From positions 1 to 14,072 of the forward strand of contig CAMDQV010000026.1 in the NCBI GenBank assembly GCA_945906015.1: a DNA stretch of 14,072 bases. The letters run 5' to 3'. The notes under the pieces are model-generated. The model made no database searches. It saw nothing but the letters and a program-made list of their open reading frames with translations, and was not told the origin of the DNA. Numbering within the stretch: the stretch's first letter is position 1; the number at the start of each line of letters is the position of its first letter. Below are positions 7,413 to 14,072 of this stretch, piece after piece. The translations under genes were made by a program, and so were the position numbers. Origin of the DNA: Pedobacter schmidteae (GTDB lineage: Bacteria; Bacteroidota; Bacteroidia; Sphingobacteriales; Sphingobacteriaceae).

Positions 7413-8009
7413 TCATGAAGATTTTCGCCTTGAAAGTTCATCGCGAATGTTTGCAGCTTTCTCATAAGCTTCGTCTGCAAGTGCATCTTTTAATTTTGTT
7501 TTTAGTTCCTCTTCAGAAAGAGAACTATAATTTAATGTAGAACTAGCTACTTTTTCTTCTGTTTGTGGCTCAATATTTTCAAGGAAAACAAATTCATTAC
7601 CTTCTATGACAATTCCAGCGGATGCTAAAATAAATTCATAGCTATAAATTGGGCATTCAAACCGTACTGCTAAAGCAATTGCATCCGAAGTTCTTGCATC
7701 TATTTCACTGGTTTTTTTACCATCCGAACAAATTAATTTGGCGTAAAATATACCTTCTACTAGGTTGTAAATGATTATTTCTTGAATATTTATATGGTAA
7801 TTTCCTGCTAATGATTTGAATAAATCATGAGTAAGCGGCCTGCTAGGAGTCATTTTTTCAATTTCAATAGCAATTGCCTGTGCTTCAAAACTTCCTATTA
7901 TAATTGGCAATCTTCTGCGCCCATTTAGCTCACCCAGAACTAGTGCATACGCACCTGATTGAGTTTGACTATAGGATAAGCCTACAATATCTAGTTTAAT
8001 CTTTTTCAT
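7413..8009 (-). CDS. Bifunctional nuclease domain protein with C-terminal UVR motif
   Basis: The N-terminal 135 or so residues form a bifunctional nuclease (BFN, DUF151) domain: GSFEAQAIAI at 39-48, RPLTHDL at 57-63 and DARTSDAIALAVR at 104-116 are the conserved blocks. Plant and archaeal relatives have been reported to cleave DNA and RNA. A charged linker leads to a UVR motif (about 166-196, EEELKTKLKDAL..AYEKAANIRDELSRR), the helical hairpin by which UvrB and UvrC contact each other. This BFN-UVR combination is common in Bacteroidota. The protein is 198 residues, has no signal peptide and should be cytosolic. It lies between etfA (48 bases upstream) and the nucleoside transporter gene. Nuclease activity and any DNA-repair role are inferred from family; the biological substrate is not known. 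Confidence 0.9.
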   Translation of the reverse strand: MKKIKLDIVGLSYSQTQSGAYALVLGELNGRRRLPIIIGSFEAQAIAIEIEKMTPSRPLTHDLFKSLAGNYHINIQEIIIYNLVEGIFYAKLICSDGKKTSEIDARTSDAIALAVRFECPIYSYEFILASAGIVIEGNEFVFLENIEPQTEEKVASSTLNYSSLSEEELKTKLKDALADEAYEKAANIRDELSRRKSS

Positions 8010-8057
8010 AAAATAAGCTTAAAGGGTTATGAAATCAAATCAATACATTCATAAAAA

Positions 8058-9035
8058 TCAAGAATGAGCTTTATATGCCTTAATAGCGTCGATCAGCTTA
8101 GGTATAACTTCAAAAGCATCACCTACAATTCCATAATCAGCTACTTTAAAAAATGGAGCTTCTGGATCTTTATTGATAACAACAATTGTTTTTGAAGAAC
8201 TTACTCCTGCAAGATGCTGAATTGCACCTGAAATGCCAATAGCAATATAAAGGTTAGGACTTACAGCAATACCGGTCTGTCCAACATGTTCTTCATGTGG
8301 TCGCCATCCTGCATCAGAAACTGGTTTAGAACAAGCAGTGGCTGCTCCGAGTACGCTAGCTAGTTCCTCGATCATAGCCCAGTTTTCAGGCCCTTTCATA
8401 CCCCGTCCAGCAGAAACAACCAGTTCTGCATCTGGCAAAGCTATTTTGTCACTTGCCCTGACTATCTCAGAAACCATCGTTCTAAAATCTGATTCTTTGA
8501 AATCAGGTTGAAAATCTTCAACTTTAGCTAATGATCCACTTTCTTTAAGCTGATAAGAGTTTGGATTTAAAGCAATCACTCTTATTTCTGAATTCAATTC
8601 AACTGTAGCAAATGCTTTTCCGGAAAATGCAGTTCTTTTAACTGTAAACATATTATTGTCTGTTTTTGGAAGTTCAACTGCAGCGTCTATAAGGCCTGCT
8701 TTCAGTTTTACTGCAATACGTGGAGAAAGTCCTTTGCCTGTAAAAGAGTTGGCTAATACAATAACGGTTGATTCTTCTTTTTTCGATACATCTGCAATGA
8801 TAGACGCATATGCCTGGTTTACAAAGTTTTTTAGTTTTTCTGTGCTTATATTTAAAACTTTTATTGCGCCATATTTACCAAGATTACTTAAGTCATCCTG
8901 ATTTACATTGCCAATAGAAATAGCAATTAATTTTGTTTTTAAAAGTTCAGAAATAGCTGCTGCATATGAAACTACCTCAAAAGTAGATTTCTTAAATTTG
9001 CCATCTTCATTTTCAACATATACTAAAACTGACAT
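8058..9035 (-). CDS. etfA: Electron transfer flavoprotein subunit alpha
   Basis: EtfA binds FAD and, with EtfB, carries electrons from acyl-CoA dehydrogenases and similar flavoenzymes to ETF:quinone oxidoreductase. The 325 residues have the N-terminal ETF fold (1-190) and the C-terminal FAD domain with its conserved blocks: VSAGRGMKGPENW (207-219), WRPHEEHVGQTG (244-255), GISGAIQHLAGV (267-278), INKDPEAPFF (287-296) and ADYGIVGD (299-306). All FAD-contacting motifs appear intact. It follows etfB after 48 bases, a gap that contains a 12-base perfect palindrome. No dehydrogenase or ETF:quinone oxidoreductase gene is in the window, so the electron donors must be encoded elsewhere. Nothing seen argues for the electron-bifurcating subtype, but I cannot exclude it from sequence alone. 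Confidence 0.96.
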   Translation of the reverse strand: MSVLVYVENEDGKFKKSTFEVVSYAAAISELLKTKLIAISIGNVNQDDLSNLGKYGAIKVLNISTEKLKNFVNQAYASIIADVSKKEESTVIVLANSFTGKGLSPRIAVKLKAGLIDAAVELPKTDNNMFTVKRTAFSGKAFATVELNSEIRVIALNPNSYQLKESGSLAKVEDFQPDFKESDFRTMVSEIVRASDKIALPDAELVVSAGRGMKGPENWAMIEELASVLGAATACSKPVSDAGWRPHEEHVGQTGIAVSPNLYIAIGISGAIQHLAGVSSSKTIVVINKDPEAPFFKVADYGIVGDAFEVIPKLIDAIKAYKAHS

Positions 9036-9049
9036 ATTTATGAGTTAAA

Positions 9050-9061
9050 CCCTAATTAGGG
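9050..9061. repeat. Perfect 12-base palindrome between etfB and etfA
   Basis: CCCTAATTAGGG is self-complementary over its whole length and lies in the 48-base gap between etfB and etfA, 15 bases before the etfA start. It does not extend further. There is no T-run after it on the minus strand, so it is not a standard terminator. It could be a protein site or an mRNA processing or stability element, or chance. Confidence 0.35.
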
Positions 9062-9083
9062 ATATGAATTTTTGATCTGTATT

Positions 9084-9821
9084 TTAAATTACTTTTGCAT
9101 CTGTGTGCAAGAGCCTAACGAGTTTTTCGGTATCATCCTCAGAAAGCAGTGTTACTGAACCTCTTGGAGCCGGTACGCTATACGATTTGAAAGTAATTAA
9201 TTGAGCAATCTGAATTGCTTCTATAACTTCCAGTGGTTTAGTCCTTGCAGACATTATTCCACGCATATTTGGTATTTTAGGTTCAGCTACACCTTCAGCG
9301 CAACTCGCTACAAAAGGAAAACTTACAGTTAAATGTTCTTTACCACCTTCTATTTCACGAATAATAAATGCCCGATCAGCTTCAACCTCAAGTTTTTTGA
9401 TGATTGAAATTGAAGGGATATCTAAAAATTCACCCAGCATGCCAGTAATTTGCGAGCCATTATAATCACTTGATTCACGACCTGTAAGAATGATATCAAA
9501 GCCATTATCTTTTGCATAATGAGCTATCTGAGCAGATACAAAATAAGAATCTCTGGCTATAGCGTTGATTCGAACAGCATCATCTGCACCTAGTGCAAGT
9601 GCTTTTCGAATCGTTGGCTCAGAACTAATTTCTCCAACATGAATAACAGTTACTGTGCCCTTACCTCCTTCAGTTAATTCAATAGCTCTTGCTAAAGCAA
9701 TTTCATCATAGGGGTTTAATATAAATTGAACACCTGCTGTATTGAATTGTGTATTATCGCTGTTAAAAGTTATTTTTGCTGTTGTATCGGGGACATTACT
9801 GACACAAACTAGTATTTTCAT
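9084..9821 (-). CDS. etfB: Electron transfer flavoprotein subunit beta
   Basis: EtfB pairs with EtfA; it binds AMP in canonical ETFs and supplies the surface recognised by partner dehydrogenases. The 245-residue length is normal. Conserved blocks are NPYDEIAL (about 36-43), KALALGADDAVRI (about 73-85), LTGRESSDYNGSQ (about 112-124) and the EtfB signature region EIEGGKEHLTVSFPFVAS followed by PNMRGIMSARTKPLEV. It is the first gene of the minus-strand run etfB, etfA, BFN nuclease, nucleoside transporter, and starts 44 bases from the divergent TPR gene. An exact TAnnTTTG box lies 17 bases upstream of the start, the likely promoter for the operon. The second gene partner is immediately downstream, as expected for a stoichiometric heterodimer. 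Confidence 0.95.
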   Translation of the reverse strand: MKILVCVSNVPDTTAKITFNSDNTQFNTAGVQFILNPYDEIALARAIELTEGGKGTVTVIHVGEISSEPTIRKALALGADDAVRINAIARDSYFVSAQIAHYAKDNGFDIILTGRESSDYNGSQITGMLGEFLDIPSISIIKKLEVEADRAFIIREIEGGKEHLTVSFPFVASCAEGVAEPKIPNMRGIMSARTKPLEVIEAIQIAQLITFKSYSVPAPRGSVTLLSEDDTEKLVRLLHTDAKVI

Positions 9822-9838
9822 ATCGATTTTTCTTTTTA

Positions 9839-9846
9839 CAAATCTA
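9839..9846 (-). promoter_or_regulatory. -7 box for the etfB operon
   Basis: On the minus strand this reads TAGATTTG, an exact TAnnTTTG match 17 bases before the etfB start, giving a very short leader of about a dozen bases. No TTG is visible at the usual -33 distance; that upstream segment overlaps the start of the divergent TPR gene. Confidence 0.5.
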
Positions 9847-9865
9847 ATAAAAAAGATAAAATAAA

Positions 9866-10201
9866 ATGTATCATATACGTTTACAAAAGCTTCTGGATTT
9901 TCTAAAAAATGAGCCTAATGATCCTTTTTTGAAATATGCACTGGCAACAGAATATTTGAGTCAGAATGATGTACAGACAGCTCTTTTTTATTTTGAAGAA
10001 CTTTTAAACAAACATCCTGATTATGTTGGAACTTATTACCACGCAGGTAAATTATACGAGCGTCTTGATAGGAAATCGGAAGCAATATTTGTTTACCAAA
10101 AGGGAATGGAAATAGCAAGTAAGGCTGGTGATCGTCATGCTTACTCTGAATTGCAGACAGTTTTCAATTCAGCTTCCGGTTTAGATTATGAAGACGATTA
10201 A
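9866..10201 (+). CDS. Small tetratricopeptide-repeat protein
   Basis: This is a 111-residue protein made almost wholly of TPR helices. The first repeat covers about residues 19-52 (DPFLKYALATEYLSQNDVQTALFYFEELLNKHPD), the second about 53-86 (YVGTYYHAGKLYERLDRKSEAIFVYQKGMEIA), and a partial third helix follows before an acidic end (DYEDD). The expected small and aromatic TPR positions are filled. TPR scaffolds mediate protein-protein contacts; the partner is unknown. No signal peptide or membrane segment is visible. It starts 44 bases from etfB on the opposite strand and ends 5 bases before the ChrA-type transporter gene, so the two are probably co-transcribed. I cannot assign a function. Confidence 0.82.
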   Translation: MYHIRLQKLLDFLKNEPNDPFLKYALATEYLSQNDVQTALFYFEELLNKHPDYVGTYYHAGKLYERLDRKSEAIFVYQKGMEIASKAGDRHAYSELQTVFNSASGLDYEDD

Positions 10202-10206
10202 ATACC

Positions 10207-11409
10207 ATGTGGAGTAAACGCCAACTTATCTTTATTTATGATGTAATTTGGTTTACCCTTACTGCATTCGGTGGCGCGCAAGCTCATGTAGGCATGATGC
10301 TCAAAAACTTTGTTAATAAACGTAAGTATATTTCTGAAACTGAATTATTAGAGTTGAATGCATTAACTCAGATACTTCCGGGCCCATCTTCAACCCAAAC
10401 TCTAGTTGTTATTGCCTATAAGTTGGGTGGTTTACCGATGGCAATAAGTGTATTTTTTATTTGGATATTACCATCAACGGTACTTATGTCTTTAGCAGTG
10501 CTAAGCTACACTTTATTGGGTCAAAAGGAGAAATTTGATACTATTTTGGAATTTATCCAACCTATTGCAGTTGGAATTGTTGGTTATGCTGCATTCTCAT
10601 TTGGTCGAACAATTTTAAAATCATCCACATCAATCTGGCTTGCTGCCGGATCTCTATTCGCCACTTTGCTACTCAGAAATGCCTATGCTTTCCCAATATT
10701 GATTCTTATAGGAGGGATTGTTTCTTCAACTGTTGAAACAGCAATTGAGGAAAATAACCTCAGATTTAAGCTTTTTTCTAATATCAATCCTCGTAAAATA
10801 GCTTATTTTATAGGCATATTGTTATTTTTTGCAAGTTTAGGCGCACTTGTTAACCGTACATCCCCATTTAGTTTACCGATTCGTTTATTTGAAAATTTTT
10901 ATCGGAACGGCATTATGATATTTGGTGGCGGACAGGTACTTGTTCCTTTTATGTATACCGAATTTGTAGAAATGAAGGGATATCTTACTTCAGATCAGTT
11001 TTTATCAGGATACGCCTTTCAACAAGCTTTACCCGGGCCAACCTTTTCATTTACTTCATTTGTAGGAGGCATGACTCTGAAAAATGCAGGATTTAATGTT
11101 TATGGACAAATAATAGGTAGTATTATTGCGGTTTTGGGAATCAATCTGCCGGGGTTAATCCTGATTCTCTTTATTGTTCCTTTCTGGAATGATTTGAAAA
11201 AGATAACCCGGATAAAAAATTCTCTTTCAGGCATTAATGCAGTTTCTGTTGGGTTTATGGGTGCTGCATTTCTTCTTTTATTACAACCTGTCGGAATAAA
11301 CTACTTATCAATTGGTTTGATTATTATGACTTTTCTACTACTGGTTTTTACCAGGATCAAAACACCATTATTAATTTTGGCAGGTATTTTACTGGGTCTG
11401 TTTATTTAA
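10207..11409 (+). CDS. chrA: ChrA-type (CHR family) chromate transporter
   Basis: This 400-residue membrane protein belongs to the CHR family, whose characterised members export chromate by proton antiport; here chromate is assumed, not shown. It has the two-halved architecture of long-chain CHR proteins, and the halves are recognisable copies: FGGAQAH (21-27) and QILPGPSST (55-63) in the first, FGGGQVLVPF (239-248) and QQALPGPTFS (272-281) in the second. Many hydrophobic segments lie between and after these motifs, ending in a strongly apolar tail (366-400). The first motif has Ala where many relatives have Pro (FGGP). It follows the TPR gene by 5 bases and converges on dnaB across only 28 bases, with no terminator hairpin visible in that gap. 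No ChrB-type regulator gene is nearby. Confidence 0.9.
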   Translation: MWSKRQLIFIYDVIWFTLTAFGGAQAHVGMMLKNFVNKRKYISETELLELNALTQILPGPSSTQTLVVIAYKLGGLPMAISVFFIWILPSTVLMSLAVLSYTLLGQKEKFDTILEFIQPIAVGIVGYAAFSFGRTILKSSTSIWLAAGSLFATLLLRNAYAFPILILIGGIVSSTVETAIEENNLRFKLFSNINPRKIAYFIGILLFFASLGALVNRTSPFSLPIRLFENFYRNGIMIFGGGQVLVPFMYTEFVEMKGYLTSDQFLSGYAFQQALPGPTFSFTSFVGGMTLKNAGFNVYGQIIGSIIAVLGINLPGLILILFIVPFWNDLKKITRIKNSLSGINAVSVGFMGAAFLLLLQPVGINYLSIGLIIMTFLLLVFTRIKTPLLILAGILLGLFI

Positions 11410-11437
11410 TAAAAATACACACTCAAATTATCATTAA

Positions 11438-13003
11438 TTAAAAGGGTGGTTCTTCATCTAAATCGTCCATTCTGGATGGACGAATAATGAAGTTATTAGG
11501 CTTTTCAAAATCTTGTGAAGGCGAAATTCCAGCAAATGGATTAGGGTTATTTCTTGACGGACTACTGAAATCTTCCTCTAGATCTACGAATTTTACAAAT
11601 TTTCCGATAAACCGAAGTGGAACTGTGCCAGTTTCACCGTTTCTGTGCTTAGCAATAATCACTTCACCTAATCCAATGGTAGAACGGCCATTTTCATCCT
11701 CAGTAAGACCATAATATTCAGGACGATAAAGGAATAAAACCATATCCGCATCCTGCTCAATAGAACCAGATTCTCTTAAATCAGAGAGCATTGGCTTTTT
11801 GCTGCCACCAGGACGGTTTTCTACTGCCCGACTTAACTGGGAAAGTGCTATAACGGGTACATTTAATTCTTTAGCAACTGATTTTAATGCTCTGGATATA
11901 CTACCTATCTCTTGTTCACGATTACCACTTTTGCCATCACTTTTTCCGTGCATAAGCTGAAGATAATCGATAATGATCATTTGAATATCGTATTGCGCTT
12001 TTAAACGTCTGCACTTAGCTCTGAATTCAAATATATTTAAGGCTGGGGTATCGTCAATAAATAAGGGAGCTTCAGTTAGTTTGCCTATCTTAGAATGAAG
12101 CTGCTGCCATTCCCATTCTGCCAAATGACCTTTTCTTATTTTTTCTTGCTCTATTTCTGTTTCACCTGAAATCAAACGATTTACAAGCTGCACAGATGAC
12201 ATCTCTAAAGAAAAAAAGACTACAGGTTTATTAAATTGTACTGCAGCATTTCTTGCACAACTCAGTACAAATGCGGTTTTACCCATGGCAGGTCTTGCCG
12301 CAATAATAACAAGATCTGACGGCTGCCATCCTGAGGTAATTCTGTCAAGAGCAGTAAATCCGGATGCTACACCTGTGAGTCCATCTACTTTATCTTTAAT
12401 TTTTTCTAGATTCTCTAATGATTCACGAATGATCTCATCCATCTTTCGGGAATCTCTTCGAAGATTATTTTGAGCAATGTCAAAAAGGTTCTTTTCTGCA
12501 TGATCGAGCAGATCGAAAATGTCAGTTGTATCCTCATAGGCATTGGTAATTATTTCGGTGGAGATACGAATTAGTTCACGCTGAATAAATTTTTGAGAAA
12601 TAATTCGGGCATGGTATTCAATATTTGCTGCAGAGGCAACACGGTTTGTAAGCTCAGTAATATAATAAGCTCCACCAATCATTTCCAGTTCGCCCTGTTG
12701 ACGTAATTGGGCAGTTACTGTAAGTATATCGATAGGAGAGGACTTTTGAAAAAGAACCTGAATGGCTTCGAAAATCTTTTGATGACTATCTTTGTAAAAC
12801 ACATCTGGTTTTAAGATATCAATAACGGCAGAAAGTGCATCTTTTTCGAGCATTAGCGCACCAAGTACAGCTTCTTCAAGATCTAATGCCTGAGGGGGGA
12901 GTTTGCCTAGCCCACTGGCCATGTTGCTTAGTTTGTTCCTTCGCTCAGTAGAAAAAGTATTTTTATTGCTTTTATTATATTCCTGATCTTTTTCTAAACT
13001 CAT
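11438..13003 (-). CDS. dnaB: Replicative DNA helicase DnaB
   Basis: DnaB is the hexameric 5'-3' helicase of the replication fork. The 521 residues hold the N-terminal primase-interacting domain (starting KLPPQALDLEEAVLGALML at 34-52), a linker helix (about 185-210) and the RecA-type C-terminal domain. That domain shows Walker A ARPAMGKT (236-243), the catalytic Glu267 in SLEM, Walker B IIIDYLQL (343-350), ALSQLSR (386-392), DLRESGSIEQDAD (408-420) and the arginine-finger segment AKHRNGETG (451-459). There is no intein. The C-terminal tail after about residue 480 is Pro/Asn/Ser-rich and ends DDLDEEPPF, like the acidic tip of single-stranded DNA-binding protein. A -7 box lies only five bases upstream of the annotated ATG, so translation might begin at Met28 (12920-12922), which would still keep the whole N-terminal domain. 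Confidence 0.96.
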   Translation of the reverse strand: MSLEKDQEYNKSNKNTFSTERRNKLSNMASGLGKLPPQALDLEEAVLGALMLEKDALSAVIDILKPDVFYKDSHQKIFEAIQVLFQKSSPIDILTVTAQLRQQGELEMIGGAYYITELTNRVASAANIEYHARIISQKFIQRELIRISTEIITNAYEDTTDIFDLLDHAEKNLFDIAQNNLRRDSRKMDEIIRESLENLEKIKDKVDGLTGVASGFTALDRITSGWQPSDLVIIAARPAMGKTAFVLSCARNAAVQFNKPVVFFSLEMSSVQLVNRLISGETEIEQEKIRKGHLAEWEWQQLHSKIGKLTEAPLFIDDTPALNIFEFRAKCRRLKAQYDIQMIIIDYLQLMHGKSDGKSGNREQEIGSISRALKSVAKELNVPVIALSQLSRAVENRPGGSKKPMLSDLRESGSIEQDADMVLFLYRPEYYGLTEDENGRSTIGLGEVIIAKHRNGETGTVPLRFIGKFVKFVDLEEDFSSPSRNNPNPFAGISPSQDFEKPNNFIIRPSRMDDLDEEPPF

Positions 13004-13008
13004 AATAA

Positions 13009-13016
13009 CAAAAGTA
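13009..13016 (-). promoter_or_regulatory. -7 box next to the dnaB start
   Basis: On the minus strand this reads TACTTTTG, an exact TAnnTTTG match ending five bases before the annotated dnaB ATG. Transcription would then begin at or next to that ATG, implying a leaderless message or use of the in-frame Met28. No -33 TTG is visible at the usual distance. Confidence 0.4.
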
Positions 13017-13078
13017 TATAAAAAATGGAGCAGAAATGTTTAAGTTTTTCACAATTTAATTTGATTTAAATTACAATA

Positions 13079-13088
13079 GTGTATACAC
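13079..13088. repeat. Perfect 10-base palindrome between dnaB and rlmB
   Basis: GTGTATACAC is self-complementary and does not extend further. It lies about 75 bases upstream of the dnaB start and about 200 bases upstream of rlmB. A regulatory role is possible but rests only on symmetry and position. Confidence 0.25.
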
Positions 13089-13231
13089 CTCATTAAATCA
13101 TATGTTTTATTAACATAAATTATTTATTTAATGTGCAAAACCTATAAAATCATGTTTAAATAGGCTTTAACGTAGTGTTAATAAGTTTTTTTGATGTTGA
13201 TAATCTAAGTTCTTATTCTAATAAACCTTCT

Positions 13232-13255
13232 TAATTTCCATGAAAAGGGAAATTA
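13232..13255. repeat. Eight-base-pair hairpin upstream of rlmB
   Basis: TAATTTCC (13232-13239) pairs perfectly with GGAAATTA (13248-13255) around the eight-base loop ATGAAAAG. It ends 32 bases before the rlmB start, so it could form in the leader RNA or act as a DNA operator. No T-run follows, so it is not a terminator. The loop holds the start codon of the short upstream ORF. Confidence 0.4.
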
Positions 13256-13287
13256 TATCTAACTTGGCAAATAAATACTATGTATAG
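13240..13287 (+). CDS. Possible 15-codon leader ORF before rlmB
   Basis: ATG at 13240-13242 opens an ORF encoding MKREIISNLANKYYV and ends with TAG at 13285-13287, directly abutting the rlmB ATG in the same frame. The peptide resembles nothing I recognise. No Shine-Dalgarno sequence precedes it, and an ORF this short can easily be chance. The exact stop-start junction and the position of its ATG in a hairpin loop are the reasons to list it. Confidence 0.15.
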   Translation: MKREIISNLANKYYV

Positions 13288-14072
13288 ATGAATGGTAACC
13301 CTTTTAAACGAAAACGTGAATTTGAAATACATGAATCAAATCAAATGGTATTTGGAATTCGTGCAATCATTGAGGCAATTAAAAGTGGTAAAGAGATTGA
13401 AAATCTCTTTTTACAAAGAGGACTTACAGGAGGTATAATTCTGGAATTGCGCAGTTTATTGAAAGATCAGGAGATTGGTTTTCAACTGGTTCCGATAGAA
13501 AAACTTAACCGGCTGACCACAAAGAATCATCAGGGAGCGGTTGCGTTTATTTCACCAATTAGTTATGATAAGATAGAAAATATTATACCATTGATCTATG
13601 AAAAAGGTGAGGTCCCTCTTATCTTGATATTAGATGGCATTACTGATGTACGTAATTTTGGCGCTATTGCAAGGACTGCCGAATGTGCAGGAGTGCATGC
13701 GATCGTAGTTCCGGCAAAAGGTTCAGCACAAATCAACCCTGATGCAATTAAAACGTCTGCTGGAGCACTTTGTAAAATCCCAGTTTGCAGGCATGATAGT
13801 CTGTTTAAAACTGCAAAATTTCTTCAGGAATCAGGTTTGCAATTAGTAGCATGTACAGAAAAAACAAATGATTATCTCTATCAGCCAGATTACACTATTC
13901 CTTCTGCTATTATCATGGGTTCTGAAGAAACAGGAATTTCAACTGATCTTATCCGTATTGCAGACCATTTAGCCAAAATTCCAATGTACGGCGAGATTGA
14001 ATCTCTCAATGTTTCAGTATCCGCAGGTGTATTGTTATATGAAGCGGTAAGACAAAAATTAGTTGCTAAATA
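13288..14072 (+). CDS. rlmB: 23S rRNA 2'-O-methyltransferase, RlmB/TrmH-type SPOUT family
   Basis: This SPOUT enzyme transfers a methyl group from S-adenosylmethionine to a ribose 2'-OH; the closest match in layout is RlmB, which modifies a guanosine in the peptidyl-transferase region of 23S rRNA. The 261 codons visible include an N-terminal substrate-binding domain (about 18-95: MVFGIRAIIEAIKSGKEIENLF, NHQGAVAFISP) and the knotted catalytic domain. Motif 1 is LDGITDVRNFGAIARTAE (115-132) with Asn123 and Arg129, motif 2 MGSEETGIS (210-218), and motif 3 IPMYGEIESLNVSVSAGVLLYEA (231-253, with the knot). The length already equals the family's usual size, and the last two bases of the window are TA, so the stop codon is probably cut by one base. 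The start at 13288 directly follows an in-frame TAG. The gene diverges from dnaB. Confidence 0.9.
   Translation, partial: MNGNPFKRKREFEIHESNQMVFGIRAIIEAIKSGKEIENLFLQRGLTGGIILELRSLLKDQEIGFQLVPIEKLNRLTTKNHQGAVAFISPISYDKIENIIPLIYEKGEVPLILILDGITDVRNFGAIARTAECAGVHAIVVPAKGSAQINPDAIKTSAGALCKIPVCRHDSLFKTAKFLQESGLQLVACTEKTNDYLYQPDYTIPSAIIMGSEETGISTDLIRIADHLAKIPMYGEIESLNVSVSAGVLLYEAVRQKLVAK

Noticed and set aside
11410..11437. Bidirectional terminator between chrA and dnaB
   Set aside because: The 28-base gap holds only a short TTAATTAA palindrome and no stem with a T-run in either direction.
13053..13073. AATTTAA/TTAAATT inverted repeat in the dnaB-rlmB gap
   Set aside because: Made entirely of A and T in an AT-rich spacer, where such pairings are expected by chance.
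1..14072. Mobile element, CRISPR, defence or phage island
   Set aside because: No transposase, integrase, spacer array, terminal repeats or restriction genes are visible, and base use looks even across the window.

Overview
This is an AT-rich chromosomal window from a member of the Bacteroidota, probably a Cytophagales-like lineage (the phylum is well supported, the order is a guess). Three things point to the phylum. The promoters carry exact TAnnTTTG -7 boxes instead of E. coli-type -10/-35 pairs. Clear Shine-Dalgarno sequences are rare and leaders are A/T-rich. The protein families are typical: a DUF2027-Smr protein, a bifunctional nuclease fused to a UVR motif, a DUF3347 lipoprotein, and an etfBA-bfn-nupC run. 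The content is housekeeping. I see no phage, insertion sequence, CRISPR array, tRNA, rRNA, defence island or biosynthetic cluster, and no gene looks recently transferred.

Layout. 1-376 (-): 5' end of the Hsp90 chaperone gene htpG, cut by the window edge, with a palindrome upstream. 645-2264 (-): prfC, release factor 3. 2414-3358 (-): DUF2027-Smr protein. 3488-5774 (+): VF530-type small DNA-binding protein, DUF3347 lipoprotein and citrate synthase, closed by a good intrinsic terminator at 5793-5830. 5775-6066: the longest gene-free stretch (292 bases), holding that terminator and a cluster of CTATGTG-type repeats. 6067-9821 (-): a probable operon read etfB, etfA, bifunctional nuclease, concentrative nucleoside transporter. 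9866-11409 (+): a short TPR protein followed 5 bases later by a ChrA-type transporter. 11438-13003 (-): replicative helicase dnaB, convergent with chrA across 28 bases. 13004-13287: a 284-base divergent intergenic region with a short palindrome, a hairpin and a 15-codon upstream ORF. 13288-14072 (+): RlmB-type 23S rRNA 2'-O-methyltransferase, complete except for the last base of its probable stop codon.

How the genes fit together. RF3 (translation termination) and RlmB (ribosome modification) serve protein synthesis. HtpG is a chaperone. DnaB is the replication fork helicase, and the Smr and VF530 proteins are nucleic-acid-associated. Citrate synthase and the electron transfer flavoprotein belong to central oxidative metabolism: acyl-CoA dehydrogenases pass electrons through ETF, and the acetyl-CoA formed enters the citrate cycle. 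The nuclease and nucleoside transporter behind etfBA suggest nucleic-acid or nucleoside salvage within the same transcript.

The main points for a second look are non-coding: palindromes upstream of htpG and gltA, the repeat cluster after gltA, and the hairpin plus mini-ORF before rlmB. Two protein details also stand out: an SSB-like acidic tip on DnaB and an altered substrate-site motif in the nucleoside transporter. I found no convincing undescribed multi-gene system.
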